DNA from: Gallionella sp.
GTDB lineage: Bacteria > Pseudomonadota > Gammaproteobacteria > Burkholderiales > Gallionellaceae
Direction: 5' to 3'
NCBI GenBank assembly: GCA_028688275.1
Contig: JAQTYN010000009.1
Location: 1 to 64,000 of the forward strand
DNA length: 64,000 bases
Shown piece after piece: positions 1 through 8,890 of this stretch. The position numbers and the translations under genes were made by a program. A model generated the notes under the pieces. It made no database searches. It saw only the letters and a program-made list of their open reading frames with translations, and was not told the DNA's origin. Positions within the stretch are counted from its first letter, which is position 1, and each line of letters opens with the position of its first letter.

Positions 1-181
1 CGAAAAAGTTCAAACATAATCTGGCCGTATCTATAGAAATAGAAACAAAAACACGGGGCAGCGCCGACCAGCTGCATGAAATAGGCGACCCTCTTAAACT
101 AGACACATTATTGTCTTGACCGAGGGGGCCACTTTAGAAGGCGCGTCCCTGCGATGGGAGGGAGCGAGCTTGAGCGCAGGG

Positions 182-634
182 TTAGGCAATTGATTTTACC
201 CGCATGGCTCTAAGACAAAGAAACCCACCAAAGGCTGATAAAGCGGGGCTCGCAACAAAAGCTACCAAATGTTGCCAGACTGGGACATGTGATGACGTAA
301 ATATAAGGGCATACAGCCCGCTGCCGACACAAAGAAAAGCAGCGAGAGTGCCATTCAAAATTTCATCATGTTTGGCAACTCGAGCTGCAACGTAGCCGCC
401 AAGTATTGAGCAGAACGAACCTATTAACAATTGCGTTGTATGCAAGAGAGGATCGTCTTTCAGAGTCTGTAAAAGTACCTCGGAGAACTGTTCTTTGGGA
501 ATTGAATCAAGATGCCGAGTGGCTGTGATGTAGAGAATTAGCGGAATGACAAGGATATTGGTCGCAACAATATCTGTGATTGAGCCAAGAACAACGCCTT
601 TAAACGAAATTTTATTCAACGTACTTCCTTTCAA
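182..634 (-). CDS. small multi-span membrane protein, hypothetical
   Basis: 150-aa ORF with several hydrophobic segments; flanked by inverted GTTAGGCAATTG/CAATTGCCTAAC. Confidence 0.6.
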   Translation of the reverse strand: MKGSTLNKISFKGVVLGSITDIVATNILVIPLILYITATRHLDSIPKEQFSEVLLQTLKDDPLLHTTQLLIGSFCSILGGYVAARVAKHDEILNGTLAAFLCVGSGLYALIFTSSHVPVWQHLVAFVASPALSAFGGFLCLRAMRVKSIA

Positions 635-893
635 GATAACGATCTATGCAATTGCCTAACGTTAAATAGACACCCTAAAAAGTGCCGTGAAATACACCTT
701 GAAGGTGTGTAAACTGGAAATTATTTTATAGTGCATTGTTTATATTGGAGGTTAAAACAATAACACGCCCAATTTTCCGACAAAAACACCACCCTAAAAT
801 TTCATTTTGCGACTGAATCGCGGGCGGAATTAGACGCTTTATTTCGTTCTGTCGCAAGCCGCGTTTTCCCCATTACCAAGCCCACCCCGCCTT

Positions 894-1652
894 TCACGGA
901 TAGCTAAACGATTTAATCAAGGTTAATTCCCCAGGGTTGCGTAGGGGGGCTTGGAAGGTTTGGCGTTTTTCGGACAAGGTGCCTTCTTGGGAAACAATGG
1001 TCACTTGCACGAGGGTGACGTGTGCGTCTTGCATATCGCCGCCGCCGAAGTAGTTGACGAAAACGTGGTACACGCCATTGGGGGGGCTGGGGTTGGCGTA
1101 GATTTCGGGGCCGTAGCCTGTGGTGACATCGACATCCAACGCCCCGCCATTTTCTGCCACGCGATTACCGTAAAAAACGTGCGCGCCATCAGGTGAAACC
1201 ACGTGTAAATCCAAATCGGTGCTGTCGCTGTCCCACGACAAAATCACGCGCAGCCGTGCGGGGGCTTTGTCGGGATTGCGGTCATAAAACTGCACGCGCT
1301 GGACTTGTTTGCCGTCCGCGCTGCGAATTTCCACATTGTTTGAGCCTGAACCGAAGCTGTAGGGGCGGGAGAAGTTGCCGTTTTCATCCACGGAAATGGG
1401 CATAGGCGCGCCGTTGACGATAAGTTTGGCGGGGCGGTTTTTGGGATGACGGGCGATGTGTCCTCGAATCAACGCCATGTCGCTATGTCCTGCGGTATTC
1501 ACCGACGCAGCGGGATAGTTCACTTCCTGCCGAAAACCCGCCGCCGCACCCGCACTGTCGCGCCACCCCCCACGCGGCAACTCCAAAGTCGCCTCCGCGT
1601 AAACGTGGCTGGATAGGGTTAATAAACATAGCCATTTCAAAGTGTTTAACAT
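894..1652 (-). CDS. yfaP: YfaP-like (DUF2135) secreted protein
   Basis: Motif ILSWDSDSTDLDLHVVSPDG...GPEIYANPSPPNGVYHVFVNYFGGG; position in yfaATSQP-like cluster. Confidence 0.8.
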   Translation of the reverse strand: MLNTLKWLCLLTLSSHVYAEATLELPRGGWRDSAGAAAGFRQEVNYPAASVNTAGHSDMALIRGHIARHPKNRPAKLIVNGAPMPISVDENGNFSRPYSFGSGSNNVEIRSADGKQVQRVQFYDRNPDKAPARLRVILSWDSDSTDLDLHVVSPDGAHVFYGNRVAENGGALDVDVTTGYGPEIYANPSPPNGVYHVFVNYFGGGDMQDAHVTLVQVTIVSQEGTLSEKRQTFQAPLRNPGELTLIKSFSYP

Positions 1653-1675
1653 GATTTAAGTCGCTCCAAGTAAGT

Positions 1676-1806
1676 TGGTCGTTAGTCGTTAGTTGCTAGG
1701 GTGAAAGGCGCTCGCTTATATATTTTCACATATATTCAATTAGATGATGAAAAATACCAGCCAGTTTTCCAATCTGGCAACTAACGACTAGAGACTATCG
1801 ACTAAC
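1676..1806. repeat. inverted GTCGTTAGTTGCTAG / CAACTAACGACTAG repeats
   Basis: GTCGTTAGTCGTTAGTTGCTAG ... GGCAACTAACGACTAGAGACTATCGACTAACGACC; related copy at 8131-8168. Confidence 0.65.
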
Positions 1807-3505
1807 GACCAAACTCAACCAATCGCCGAGCCAATCGCTCGATATAGTTTTCATCCGCCCCATTGGGATGATAGCGCAATGCCAGATGCAAATACTCGTG
1901 TGCGAGGGTGATGCGTTCGTTTAGGCTGCGCCAGCCTCGAATGTAGATGCGCAAGCGTTGTTGGTCGGAATACGGATTTCCGTTGTTGAGCGCGCAAATT
2001 TTGGGCGGGGTGTCTAGCGGCTCAAATCCTGCTTCACGTTGTAGCTTGGGCGACCATTTTGCAGCGGCATTGGTCAGCCATGTTTCGGCGGCGATTAGGC
2101 GGTGGCATTCGGTTTGCGCATTCAAGGTGGTCAGCGTTGCTTGCGGATAACTGTGCGACAACATGCGTTCAAAGTCCCAACCTTCGCCCGCTTGTGACAC
2201 GGCAGCTTGCCATGACAATTGATTTTCGCCCGCCAGCGTTTGGTGATAGCGCACTGCCACCCCTTGCAATACCAGCTCATCGGTAAACCATGCCGCCGCC
2301 AGCGCGCCGTCCGTGGGCGGATTGGGGCTGACGCGCTGGGTTTGGCTGGCATCGGCAATGTGCCAACAACCGCCTGTAAAAGCTGCGTTTTGCAACACAT
2401 AACTGCGGGCGGCAATCGCCAAAGCGCGGGCGGCTTGGGCTGGTTGCGCATTGCCTTCGCGGTCAATCACGCGGGCGAGGTAATCGTTTAAACCAAATCG
2501 CCCTGTGATGACGGGCGGTTGATCTGAACTCAAGCGCATTTCGCCTTGCGCGACGATATTGAGGTGATTGCCATTGGCAAATTGCAGCCGATACGCGCCT
2601 CTTAGATGACCCGCTGGCGCGGGGGCAGTGCCTCGCCACACACTTTGCAACGGGTAGCGGGCAAAAAAATCGACATCGACACAGCGGGTTTCGTGGGTGT
2701 TTTGCCAACGGGGGGATGGCAAAGTTGCTGCCAACGTCGTTGCCCAAGTGGTCAGCGCGCTACGACTTGCGCCCGCCGCGCCAAACCAAAACGGCGTGCC
2801 ATCCACCAACCAACCCGCACCGCCGCCGATGTTATTGCCCGCCACATCGTGCCACGAATAGGTTTTGTAGCGTATGCCCGTGCCTAATCGGGTCCACGCT
2901 TCCCGCCCATAACCTTGCACACTGGTTGCCAATAATGCTTGCCGCGCTTCGGCTTGGGCGAGGGGCGAAATGTCTGCCAGTGCTTGCAGCAAACTCGCCA
3001 ATGGCACGCGGGTGTCGGGCTGAAGTTGGTTGATATTTTGCAACCACGCGGCGGCGGTGCGCGTTTGCCAATACCGTTGCCACGCGTCGGGCGTAATAGA
3101 CAAACGGGCAGGTAAAAAATACGGCGCGCAAGAACGGGCTAAGGCGATGTCGCGGGAAATAGATTCATTGGGTTCGCCGCAATAACGATCTGCCTCGCTC
3201 AACACAGCGGGAACGAGGTAATCAGGCTCGTGCGCGTGCGTGTCGGCGAGATAGGCATAGACAAATAATTTCCATAGACTGCCCAACGGTACATGACTCG
3301 GCAAAGCCGCGTTGCCGCTCAATGCCCGCATTTCCACCCGCCCATCGCGCAACCACGCTACCTGCGCATCCGCCCAAACATTGCCCGCCAGTAAAACAAG
3401 CAGCACGCCCCAAAAACCGTTCATCCTGAGCGTGTCGAAGGAAGAACGGTTTTTCAGCAAGGCGTGATGTTTTTCGTTCATGGTTCGACCGTTCGACAAG
3501 CTCAC
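1802..3505 (-). CDS. yfaQ: YfaQ-like (DUF2300) secreted protein; true start may be 3424 (MNGFWGVLLVLLAGNVWA signal peptide)
   Basis: Between yfaS and yfaP homologs; SpoIID-like segment (AARALAIAARSYVLQNAAFTGGCWHIADASQTQ); signal peptide. Confidence 0.8.
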   Translation of the reverse strand: MSLSNGRTMNEKHHALLKNRSSFDTLRMNGFWGVLLVLLAGNVWADAQVAWLRDGRVEMRALSGNAALPSHVPLGSLWKLFVYAYLADTHAHEPDYLVPAVLSEADRYCGEPNESISRDIALARSCAPYFLPARLSITPDAWQRYWQTRTAAAWLQNINQLQPDTRVPLASLLQALADISPLAQAEARQALLATSVQGYGREAWTRLGTGIRYKTYSWHDVAGNNIGGGAGWLVDGTPFWFGAAGASRSALTTWATTLAATLPSPRWQNTHETRCVDVDFFARYPLQSVWRGTAPAPAGHLRGAYRLQFANGNHLNIVAQGEMRLSSDQPPVITGRFGLNDYLARVIDREGNAQPAQAARALAIAARSYVLQNAAFTGGCWHIADASQTQRVSPNPPTDGALAAAWFTDELVLQGVAVRYHQTLAGENQLSWQAAVSQAGEGWDFERMLSHSYPQATLTTLNAQTECHRLIAAETWLTNAAAKWSPKLQREAGFEPLDTPPKICALNNGNPYSDQQRLRIYIRGWRSLNERITLAHEYLHLALRYHPNGADENYIERLARRLVEFGR

Positions 3506-3528
3506 GACTCACCACGAACGGGAAAATC
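3415..3528. repeat. interspersed GTTCGACAAGCTCA-type palindrome
   Basis: CCGTTCATCCTGAGCGTGTCGAAGGAAGAACGG ... GACCGTTCGACAAGCTCACGACTCACCACGAACGG. Confidence 0.7.
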
Positions 3529-3541
3529 ACTCCGCACGAAT

Positions 3542-6500
3542 TTAGCGTATCTCAATCTGCCCACGCGGATGCGCCTCAAAGGCTTTTTGGGTGGGTTGGT
3601 ACATGGGGTAATAACGCACGGGCGGCAGGGTAAATTTACCTGTTTGGGCGGCGCGCACTAAATGACGTATCACCATTTCTTGGTGCAGCACTTCTACAGG
3701 CACCGCGTAACCTTGGGGTGTGAGTTCGTACTGCGCACGTTCCAACGGCGAGGCGGGTTTGCCTTGTGATTGGATGTTAATCCCCCAAGTGGAACGATCC
3801 GCTGTTGCCCCAGGCGGGAGCGGCACTTCGAGGATGCCAAAACGAAGCGGTGAGCCTTTGGTGTTTACCAGCATGATTTCATCCAGATAGAGTTCGTCGG
3901 TTTTCAGCACGGCATTGCTCGGCAATAATTCCAAGGTGTAATTCATGCCTAGCTCAGATTCCCCGCTGGTTTTTTGAGCAGCCGCAGACTGTTGCACCAT
4001 GCGGTAAATATGCCGTTCCACTTTCACCGCTAATTGGCTGGTTTCGGCTTCGCGGCTGTCAAACTGCACCATCGCGGTGAGTCCCGCTGTCGGTGCGGCG
4101 GCGAGGTTGATGCTGTTCGGCACGCCCGTATTCCAGCGATAAACGCGTTGTCCCGATGACGTTTCGACGGCTTGCCACGGCGCGGCGAGGTCGATGCGCG
4201 GACTGCGCAAATCCCGTCCGCCGCCCAAGGCGCGGTATGTCCAGATCAAAGTCAACGCGCGGTCTATGGTGGGGGACTCGGCGCGTACTTGTTCCAACAC
4301 TTTGCCCGCGTCCGTCACGGGCAATTTGCCTGTCAATAACAACAGCGCGTCGCCCAATGGCAAGTCCAGCTTTTCCACTTGTTGCGCAGCAAGACTCAAT
4401 GCCAGCGCGGCTTTGGGCGGCAATGTTCCTTTACTTTGTTGCACCACATAACCCGTTAATAACAAGGTCATAGCTTGTACCGAATCACGTTCATCAGTGC
4501 CCAACACCAGACTATTTTGCGCAGAAGGCACGGCGGTGGGGGCGTTGAGACGCACCGCGAGTTGCTCTTGCAACAAGGCTTCTGCCATCGAACGCACAGG
4601 CAAACCGATTTCCTGCATCCAATGCAACATCAATGCCCGATGCCACGGTGAACGTTGCGCCCCGCTGCTGCGATACACTTCCAATAAACGCTCAAAATGT
4701 CCATTCGGCAAACTCAGCTTCAAGGCGCGGCTGGCGTGCCAATCGGCGTAATAGGCGTAAGTGGTCAACAACGGGTCATTTTCCTCGCGGTCAGGCGCAC
4801 GCCACCAACCAAACGTCGCTTGATCGCCCGCCATTTGTGCCAAACGGAAACGATAACTGTGTAGCCGTTGCGCCAATTGATCCGCCAGCCCCGCTTCCGT
4901 GGGCAACAGCGATTGCAAGGCTAAACTGTAGGGAATCAAGCGACTGGCGGTTTGTTCCACGCAGCCGTAAGGGTACGTTATCAAATCTTCCATCACGCGG
5001 CGCAGTTGGGCATTCGCGCTGTCGGTCAATTGCAGCCGAATGTTACTGGCATCGGGTGGCAATTTCAGCGCGTTGTCTTTGCTCGTCAGCGGCACACTGA
5101 GCGAGCGCGGGCTTTGCCAAGCCAAAGGCACGACTTTCAGCGGCACGGTCAGCGCGTCCACGGTCTTTTTATTGACGGCCAACGCCAAATTAAGCTGCAT
5201 CGCATTCGCTGCCGCGCTCAAGGGCAGACTGACAAAATTCGCTCCTGGCTTTAAATTCACGCTATCGCGGCGTTTTAAATTGCCGCCGCTGGTGCTGAGT
5301 TCAGCGGTCGCCGCCTGATTGCCTTGGTTAAAAATCGCCACGCTGGCATTGGGCGCGTCTTGGCTGCGCATCCAATTCGGACTTGTCCATTTAACGTAAA
5401 AATCTTTGTCGGAACGCAAGTACGACACGCCTTGCCCCACCGTCCCTGCGGGTGCAGTGGCGCGCACGGTCACGCGCCAACGGGTCAGCGAGTCAGGCAT
5501 CACAAAGGAAACCTTGGCGTGACCTTGTTTATCCACGGCCACACTGGGTTGCCAAAACGCGGTGTCTTTATCTTCGCGCCGTGGACGTTCCAACACTTTA
5601 ATCGCCCGTTGCGGGGTTTGGCTGCGCGATGGCATGGTCAAAGACGAAGGCGGTTTTGCCAAGTCATACGCGATAAAGCTCAAACTGGCGGAGGTGCGCA
5701 CATTGTTGCGGCGGGGGTGATAAAAGAAATCGGCAATGTCAGGCGCAATTTCAGGTTGCAGCACGTAAATCATTTCATCCACCACGCCGACGGTGAGTTG
5801 CGTCCCCGCCGCCACTTTGCCGCCCACCAAGGCGGATAAATCCAGTGTCACTTTTTCACCTGGCGCATACACAGCTTTATCGGCTTGCACAGTCACTTCG
5901 ATGCGTGGAATTTCCACCTTCAACCCCAAGTTTTGAAACACATATTCTCCGCCTTGCACATAGACTACCGATAAGGTGATATTCGGCCCGTAATCCGCCC
6001 GCACAGGCATATCCACCTTCCACTGTGTCGGCGTGAGTCGCGTAGCGTGTACCCAATCTGCCCCGCTGGTCAGCAGCGCGGTTTTCTCGACTTTATCGCG
6101 TTCCAATGTAAACAAAGCTTGTTCCACTTTTTGCGGGAACGTCACCAGCGCGTGCGCCGTTTCACCCGCCCGATAACTGCGTTTATCGAACACCATGTCT
6201 ATCGAACCTTGCGGCGCACTCAAGCCCGCACCGCTGACGTAATGCGAAGTCGCGCCCACCAAATTGCCCGTCGCATCGCGCAGCGACACGGTGTACGTGC
6301 CTGATTCGGCGAAGTTCAACGAAAATTGATTGGAATTTGCCAATTTACCACTGGCGCGTTGGCGATTTTCCAAGCGCACCCATTCCCACGCCACGGGCGC
6401 GGAGGTGATGGCATCGGCAGTGGCAACGACTTGGATGGCGAAATCGACTTTTTCCCCCACCGCCGAGAAAGCGCGCTCACTTTTCAGCGCGTAAGTATTG

Positions 6501-8101
6501 ATGCCGCGCTCGACTAAAATTTCTTTTGTGACACGCACGCGATACGACGCGCCGTCGGTTGCCAACGCGGACAACACATAGCGGCTGGGATCGCTTGCGG
6601 GGGGCAAGACAAAATTCGCCACGCCTTTTGCATCCGTCACGAGGCTTTCGGTAGTGAGTTGCACGGGGAATTGCCCCGCATAACCCAAGTCACCTTCAAT
6701 CATGGAAATGCGTTGCGAACGTGCGGTGAGCTCTACTTTGGCTTTCACCACAGGTTTGCCATCGGGGTAGAACAATTGCATTTTGCCTTTCACAGGCTCA
6801 TTGGTTTTGAAATCACGTTTTTCAGGTAACACTTTGATTTCAAAATGAGGTTTTTGGTATTCCGCCACGCGGAACGCAGCACCATAGGTGTTGCCTTTGT
6901 ATGCAAAGCGCAACTCATACCCGCCTGCCACGGCATTATCAGGTAATTGAAAACTGGTATCACCGCCGCTTTGCGGTGTCATTTTCAGCGTTTTTCCCGC
7001 CACAGGGAAACCATTGGCATCAAACACTTGCAACTTTAATTCGCCCGCCGTGATGGGCGTGGAATCGCGGGCAGAAGTAAAGGTGCGCCCCATAAACTTC
7101 ACAAAAACCGTTTCGCCCGCGCGGTACAAAGGGCGGTCAGTGACGGCATAAAGTTTGGTGTTGTAAATTTCGCTGTCGTAGTAAAAATTCTCGGCGACAT
7201 ACACCCCGCCTTGCGGGTCTTCGCCATACAAATAGGTTTTTTCAGGCGCGCTGCGGGGAAAAGAAACCAAACCATTTTTGTCGGTTTTACCGTCACCCAA
7301 CACACCCACTCCGTCCGTCCACACGGTTTTAGCATTGGCAACTGGGCTACCGTTGGTACGATTCGCCACCCACACCAACATTTGTTTGCCCGATACTTTG
7401 GTGACGGCAATCGAGTTGGAGACAAATACCAAGGTAACGGCACGATGATCGCCCGCCATGACTTCGACTAAATACAACCCAGGTTTACGTTTCCCCAAGG
7501 GAATCATCACATTTTTACCGCGTTCGGCGGGCATAAATTCGCTACTACTGCCTTCCATTTTCAAACCTTTGGGCGGCATGATGGATTGAGCCTGATGAAT
7601 CGGGTAGCGAAAACTATCCACCAAAGTATGCCCTTGCAAAGGACGATATTTGGGATCAAGGGTTAGTGGCGTGGGCACGGATTCCAGCGGATGAGTGCGC
7701 ACACCTGATGCTTGGGCGGTGACGGCAGTACGCGCATCGAGCGAAAACACCTTGCGCCATGACTCGCGGGAATTCACCCACCAACTGTCCCAAATACGCG
7801 CCAAAGCATTAGAAAACCCCTCCCCCACGTAGTCGCCTTTGACATTGATACGATGCAGATTTTTTTGTGATTTCAAAAATTCCATGGGCTGGCTGACGCG
7901 ATACACATACACATCCACCCCGCCGTATTCGGGCACGGACGCGAGATCCTGCATTTCCAAGCGCACCGTAGCGATGTCATTTGACCCAAACGCCGCATCA
8001 CTCAATAAGAAAAACGGCGCGCCATCCTCCGCCAGCGTGGGATAGGTGAGCAACAACGCACACAGCGCGGTGAACAAAGCCAAGTAGCGAGTGATTTTCA
8101 T
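3542..8101 (-). CDS. yfaS: bacterial alpha-2-macroglobulin (YfaS-like)
   Basis: 1519 aa; MG-domain-like sequence, thioester motif YGCVEQTASRL, signal peptide. Confidence 0.92.
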   Translation of the reverse strand: MKITRYLALFTALCALLLTYPTLAEDGAPFFLLSDAAFGSNDIATVRLEMQDLASVPEYGGVDVYVYRVSQPMEFLKSQKNLHRINVKGDYVGEGFSNALARIWDSWWVNSRESWRKVFSLDARTAVTAQASGVRTHPLESVPTPLTLDPKYRPLQGHTLVDSFRYPIHQAQSIMPPKGLKMEGSSSEFMPAERGKNVMIPLGKRKPGLYLVEVMAGDHRAVTLVFVSNSIAVTKVSGKQMLVWVANRTNGSPVANAKTVWTDGVGVLGDGKTDKNGLVSFPRSAPEKTYLYGEDPQGGVYVAENFYYDSEIYNTKLYAVTDRPLYRAGETVFVKFMGRTFTSARDSTPITAGELKLQVFDANGFPVAGKTLKMTPQSGGDTSFQLPDNAVAGGYELRFAYKGNTYGAAFRVAEYQKPHFEIKVLPEKRDFKTNEPVKGKMQLFYPDGKPVVKAKVELTARSQRISMIEGDLGYAGQFPVQLTTESLVTDAKGVANFVLPPASDPSRYVLSALATDGASYRVRVTKEILVERGINTYALKSERAFSAVGEKVDFAIQVVATADAITSAPVAWEWVRLENRQRASGKLANSNQFSLNFAESGTYTVSLRDATGNLVGATSHYVSGAGLSAPQGSIDMVFDKRSYRAGETAHALVTFPQKVEQALFTLERDKVEKTALLTSGADWVHATRLTPTQWKVDMPVRADYGPNITLSVVYVQGGEYVFQNLGLKVEIPRIEVTVQADKAVYAPGEKVTLDLSALVGGKVAAGTQLTVGVVDEMIYVLQPEIAPDIADFFYHPRRNNVRTSASLSFIAYDLAKPPSSLTMPSRSQTPQRAIKVLERPRREDKDTAFWQPSVAVDKQGHAKVSFVMPDSLTRWRVTVRATAPAGTVGQGVSYLRSDKDFYVKWTSPNWMRSQDAPNASVAIFNQGNQAATAELSTSGGNLKRRDSVNLKPGANFVSLPLSAAANAMQLNLALAVNKKTVDALTVPLKVVPLAWQSPRSLSVPLTSKDNALKLPPDASNIRLQLTDSANAQLRRVMEDLITYPYGCVEQTASRLIPYSLALQSLLPTEAGLADQLAQRLHSYRFRLAQMAGDQATFGWWRAPDREENDPLLTTYAYYADWHASRALKLSLPNGHFERLLEVYRSSGAQRSPWHRALMLHWMQEIGLPVRSMAEALLQEQLAVRLNAPTAVPSAQNSLVLGTDERDSVQAMTLLLTGYVVQQSKGTLPPKAALALSLAAQQVEKLDLPLGDALLLLTGKLPVTDAGKVLEQVRAESPTIDRALTLIWTYRALGGGRDLRSPRIDLAAPWQAVETSSGQRVYRWNTGVPNSINLAAAPTAGLTAMVQFDSREAETSQLAVKVERHIYRMVQQSAAAQKTSGESELGMNYTLELLPSNAVLKTDELYLDEIMLVNTKGSPLRFGILEVPLPPGATADRSTWGINIQSQGKPASPLERAQYELTPQGYAVPVEVLHQEMVIRHLVRAAQTGKFTLPPVRYYPMYQPTQKAFEAHPRGQIEIR

Positions 8102-8172
8102 AAATAAATGCTCCTAAAAAATTTTTAGCTGCTAGTCGTTAGTTGCTAAAAACTAGGAGCTAACGACCAATT

Positions 8173-8808
8173 TCACACCGACAAAAAATTCAACCGATAC
8201 ACGCCCGCAAAGTTAGGGTTCTCCGCGACAGGATGCCAACGCGTATCTTGCCAATGCAACAATTCGCGCAACGACACGGCGCGCAGCCCGTTGTCATCGG
8301 GGCGCACTGTGCCTGTGTGGTAGGCAATATACGATCCCATCCATACCATCAAATGCTGCGCATCCCCTTGATCGAAAAACAATAAATCGCCCAGCGCGGC
8401 GAGATTGCAATTTTTATGCAAAAAACGCGCATTGCCCTGCACCATTTCCAAAGCACTGGCATACGCTGAATACGAACCATCTGCCAATTTCCAATGGTGG
8501 CGCAAAGTTTGTTGCTCGGCGGTTAGCACTAAGTCGGGCGGCAACGGCATTTGGCTCATGCCATTGGCGTGTCGCCATTTTGCATCATGGGTGCGCAAGG
8601 CTTCCGCCACCGCAAACCGCACCAATCCCGCACAATCGTGCTGCTGCCAGCGCGGGGTCAGCGTCTTAAATTGCGCCGCAATCATTTGCGCCATCCATGC
8701 CCGAAACGTGCGCGATTGCGCAGGAGTCAAAACAGGCTCAACCGCCGCTCTCACATTTGAACAAAAAGCTGCAAATAACGCGCTCAATAAAAAATCACGG
8801 CGTGTCAT
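8173..8808 (-). CDS. yfaT: YfaT-like (DUF1175) protein
   Basis: DCAGLVRFAVAEALRTHD...GDLLFFDQGDAQHLMVWMG; syntenic position. Confidence 0.8.
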   Translation of the reverse strand: MTRRDFLLSALFAAFCSNVRAAVEPVLTPAQSRTFRAWMAQMIAAQFKTLTPRWQQHDCAGLVRFAVAEALRTHDAKWRHANGMSQMPLPPDLVLTAEQQTLRHHWKLADGSYSAYASALEMVQGNARFLHKNCNLAALGDLLFFDQGDAQHLMVWMGSYIAYHTGTVRPDDNGLRAVSLRELLHWQDTRWHPVAENPNFAGVYRLNFLSV

Positions 8809-8841
8809 GATGGAACGGACAGCATACTAGGTAAATCAACC

Positions 8842-8872
8842 TGCTCCCCTCGCCCACTTGTGGGAGAGGGAA
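8842..8872. repeat. GC-rich CCCCTCGCCC...GGGAGAGGG interspersed palindrome (related copy at ~43384-43420)
   Basis: GCTCCCCTCGCCCACTTGTGGGAGAGGGA; second copy TCCCCTCGCCCGCTTGCGGGAGAGGGTTAGGG. Confidence 0.55.
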
Positions 8873-8890
8873 TGTATAAAAAACCGCGCC

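Noticed and set aside
4156-5839. Long plus-strand ORFs opposite yfaS (e.g. 4633..5100, 5324..5839)
   Set aside because: Antisense ORFs in a GC-rich coding gene; the minus strand has a clear 1519-aa A2M.
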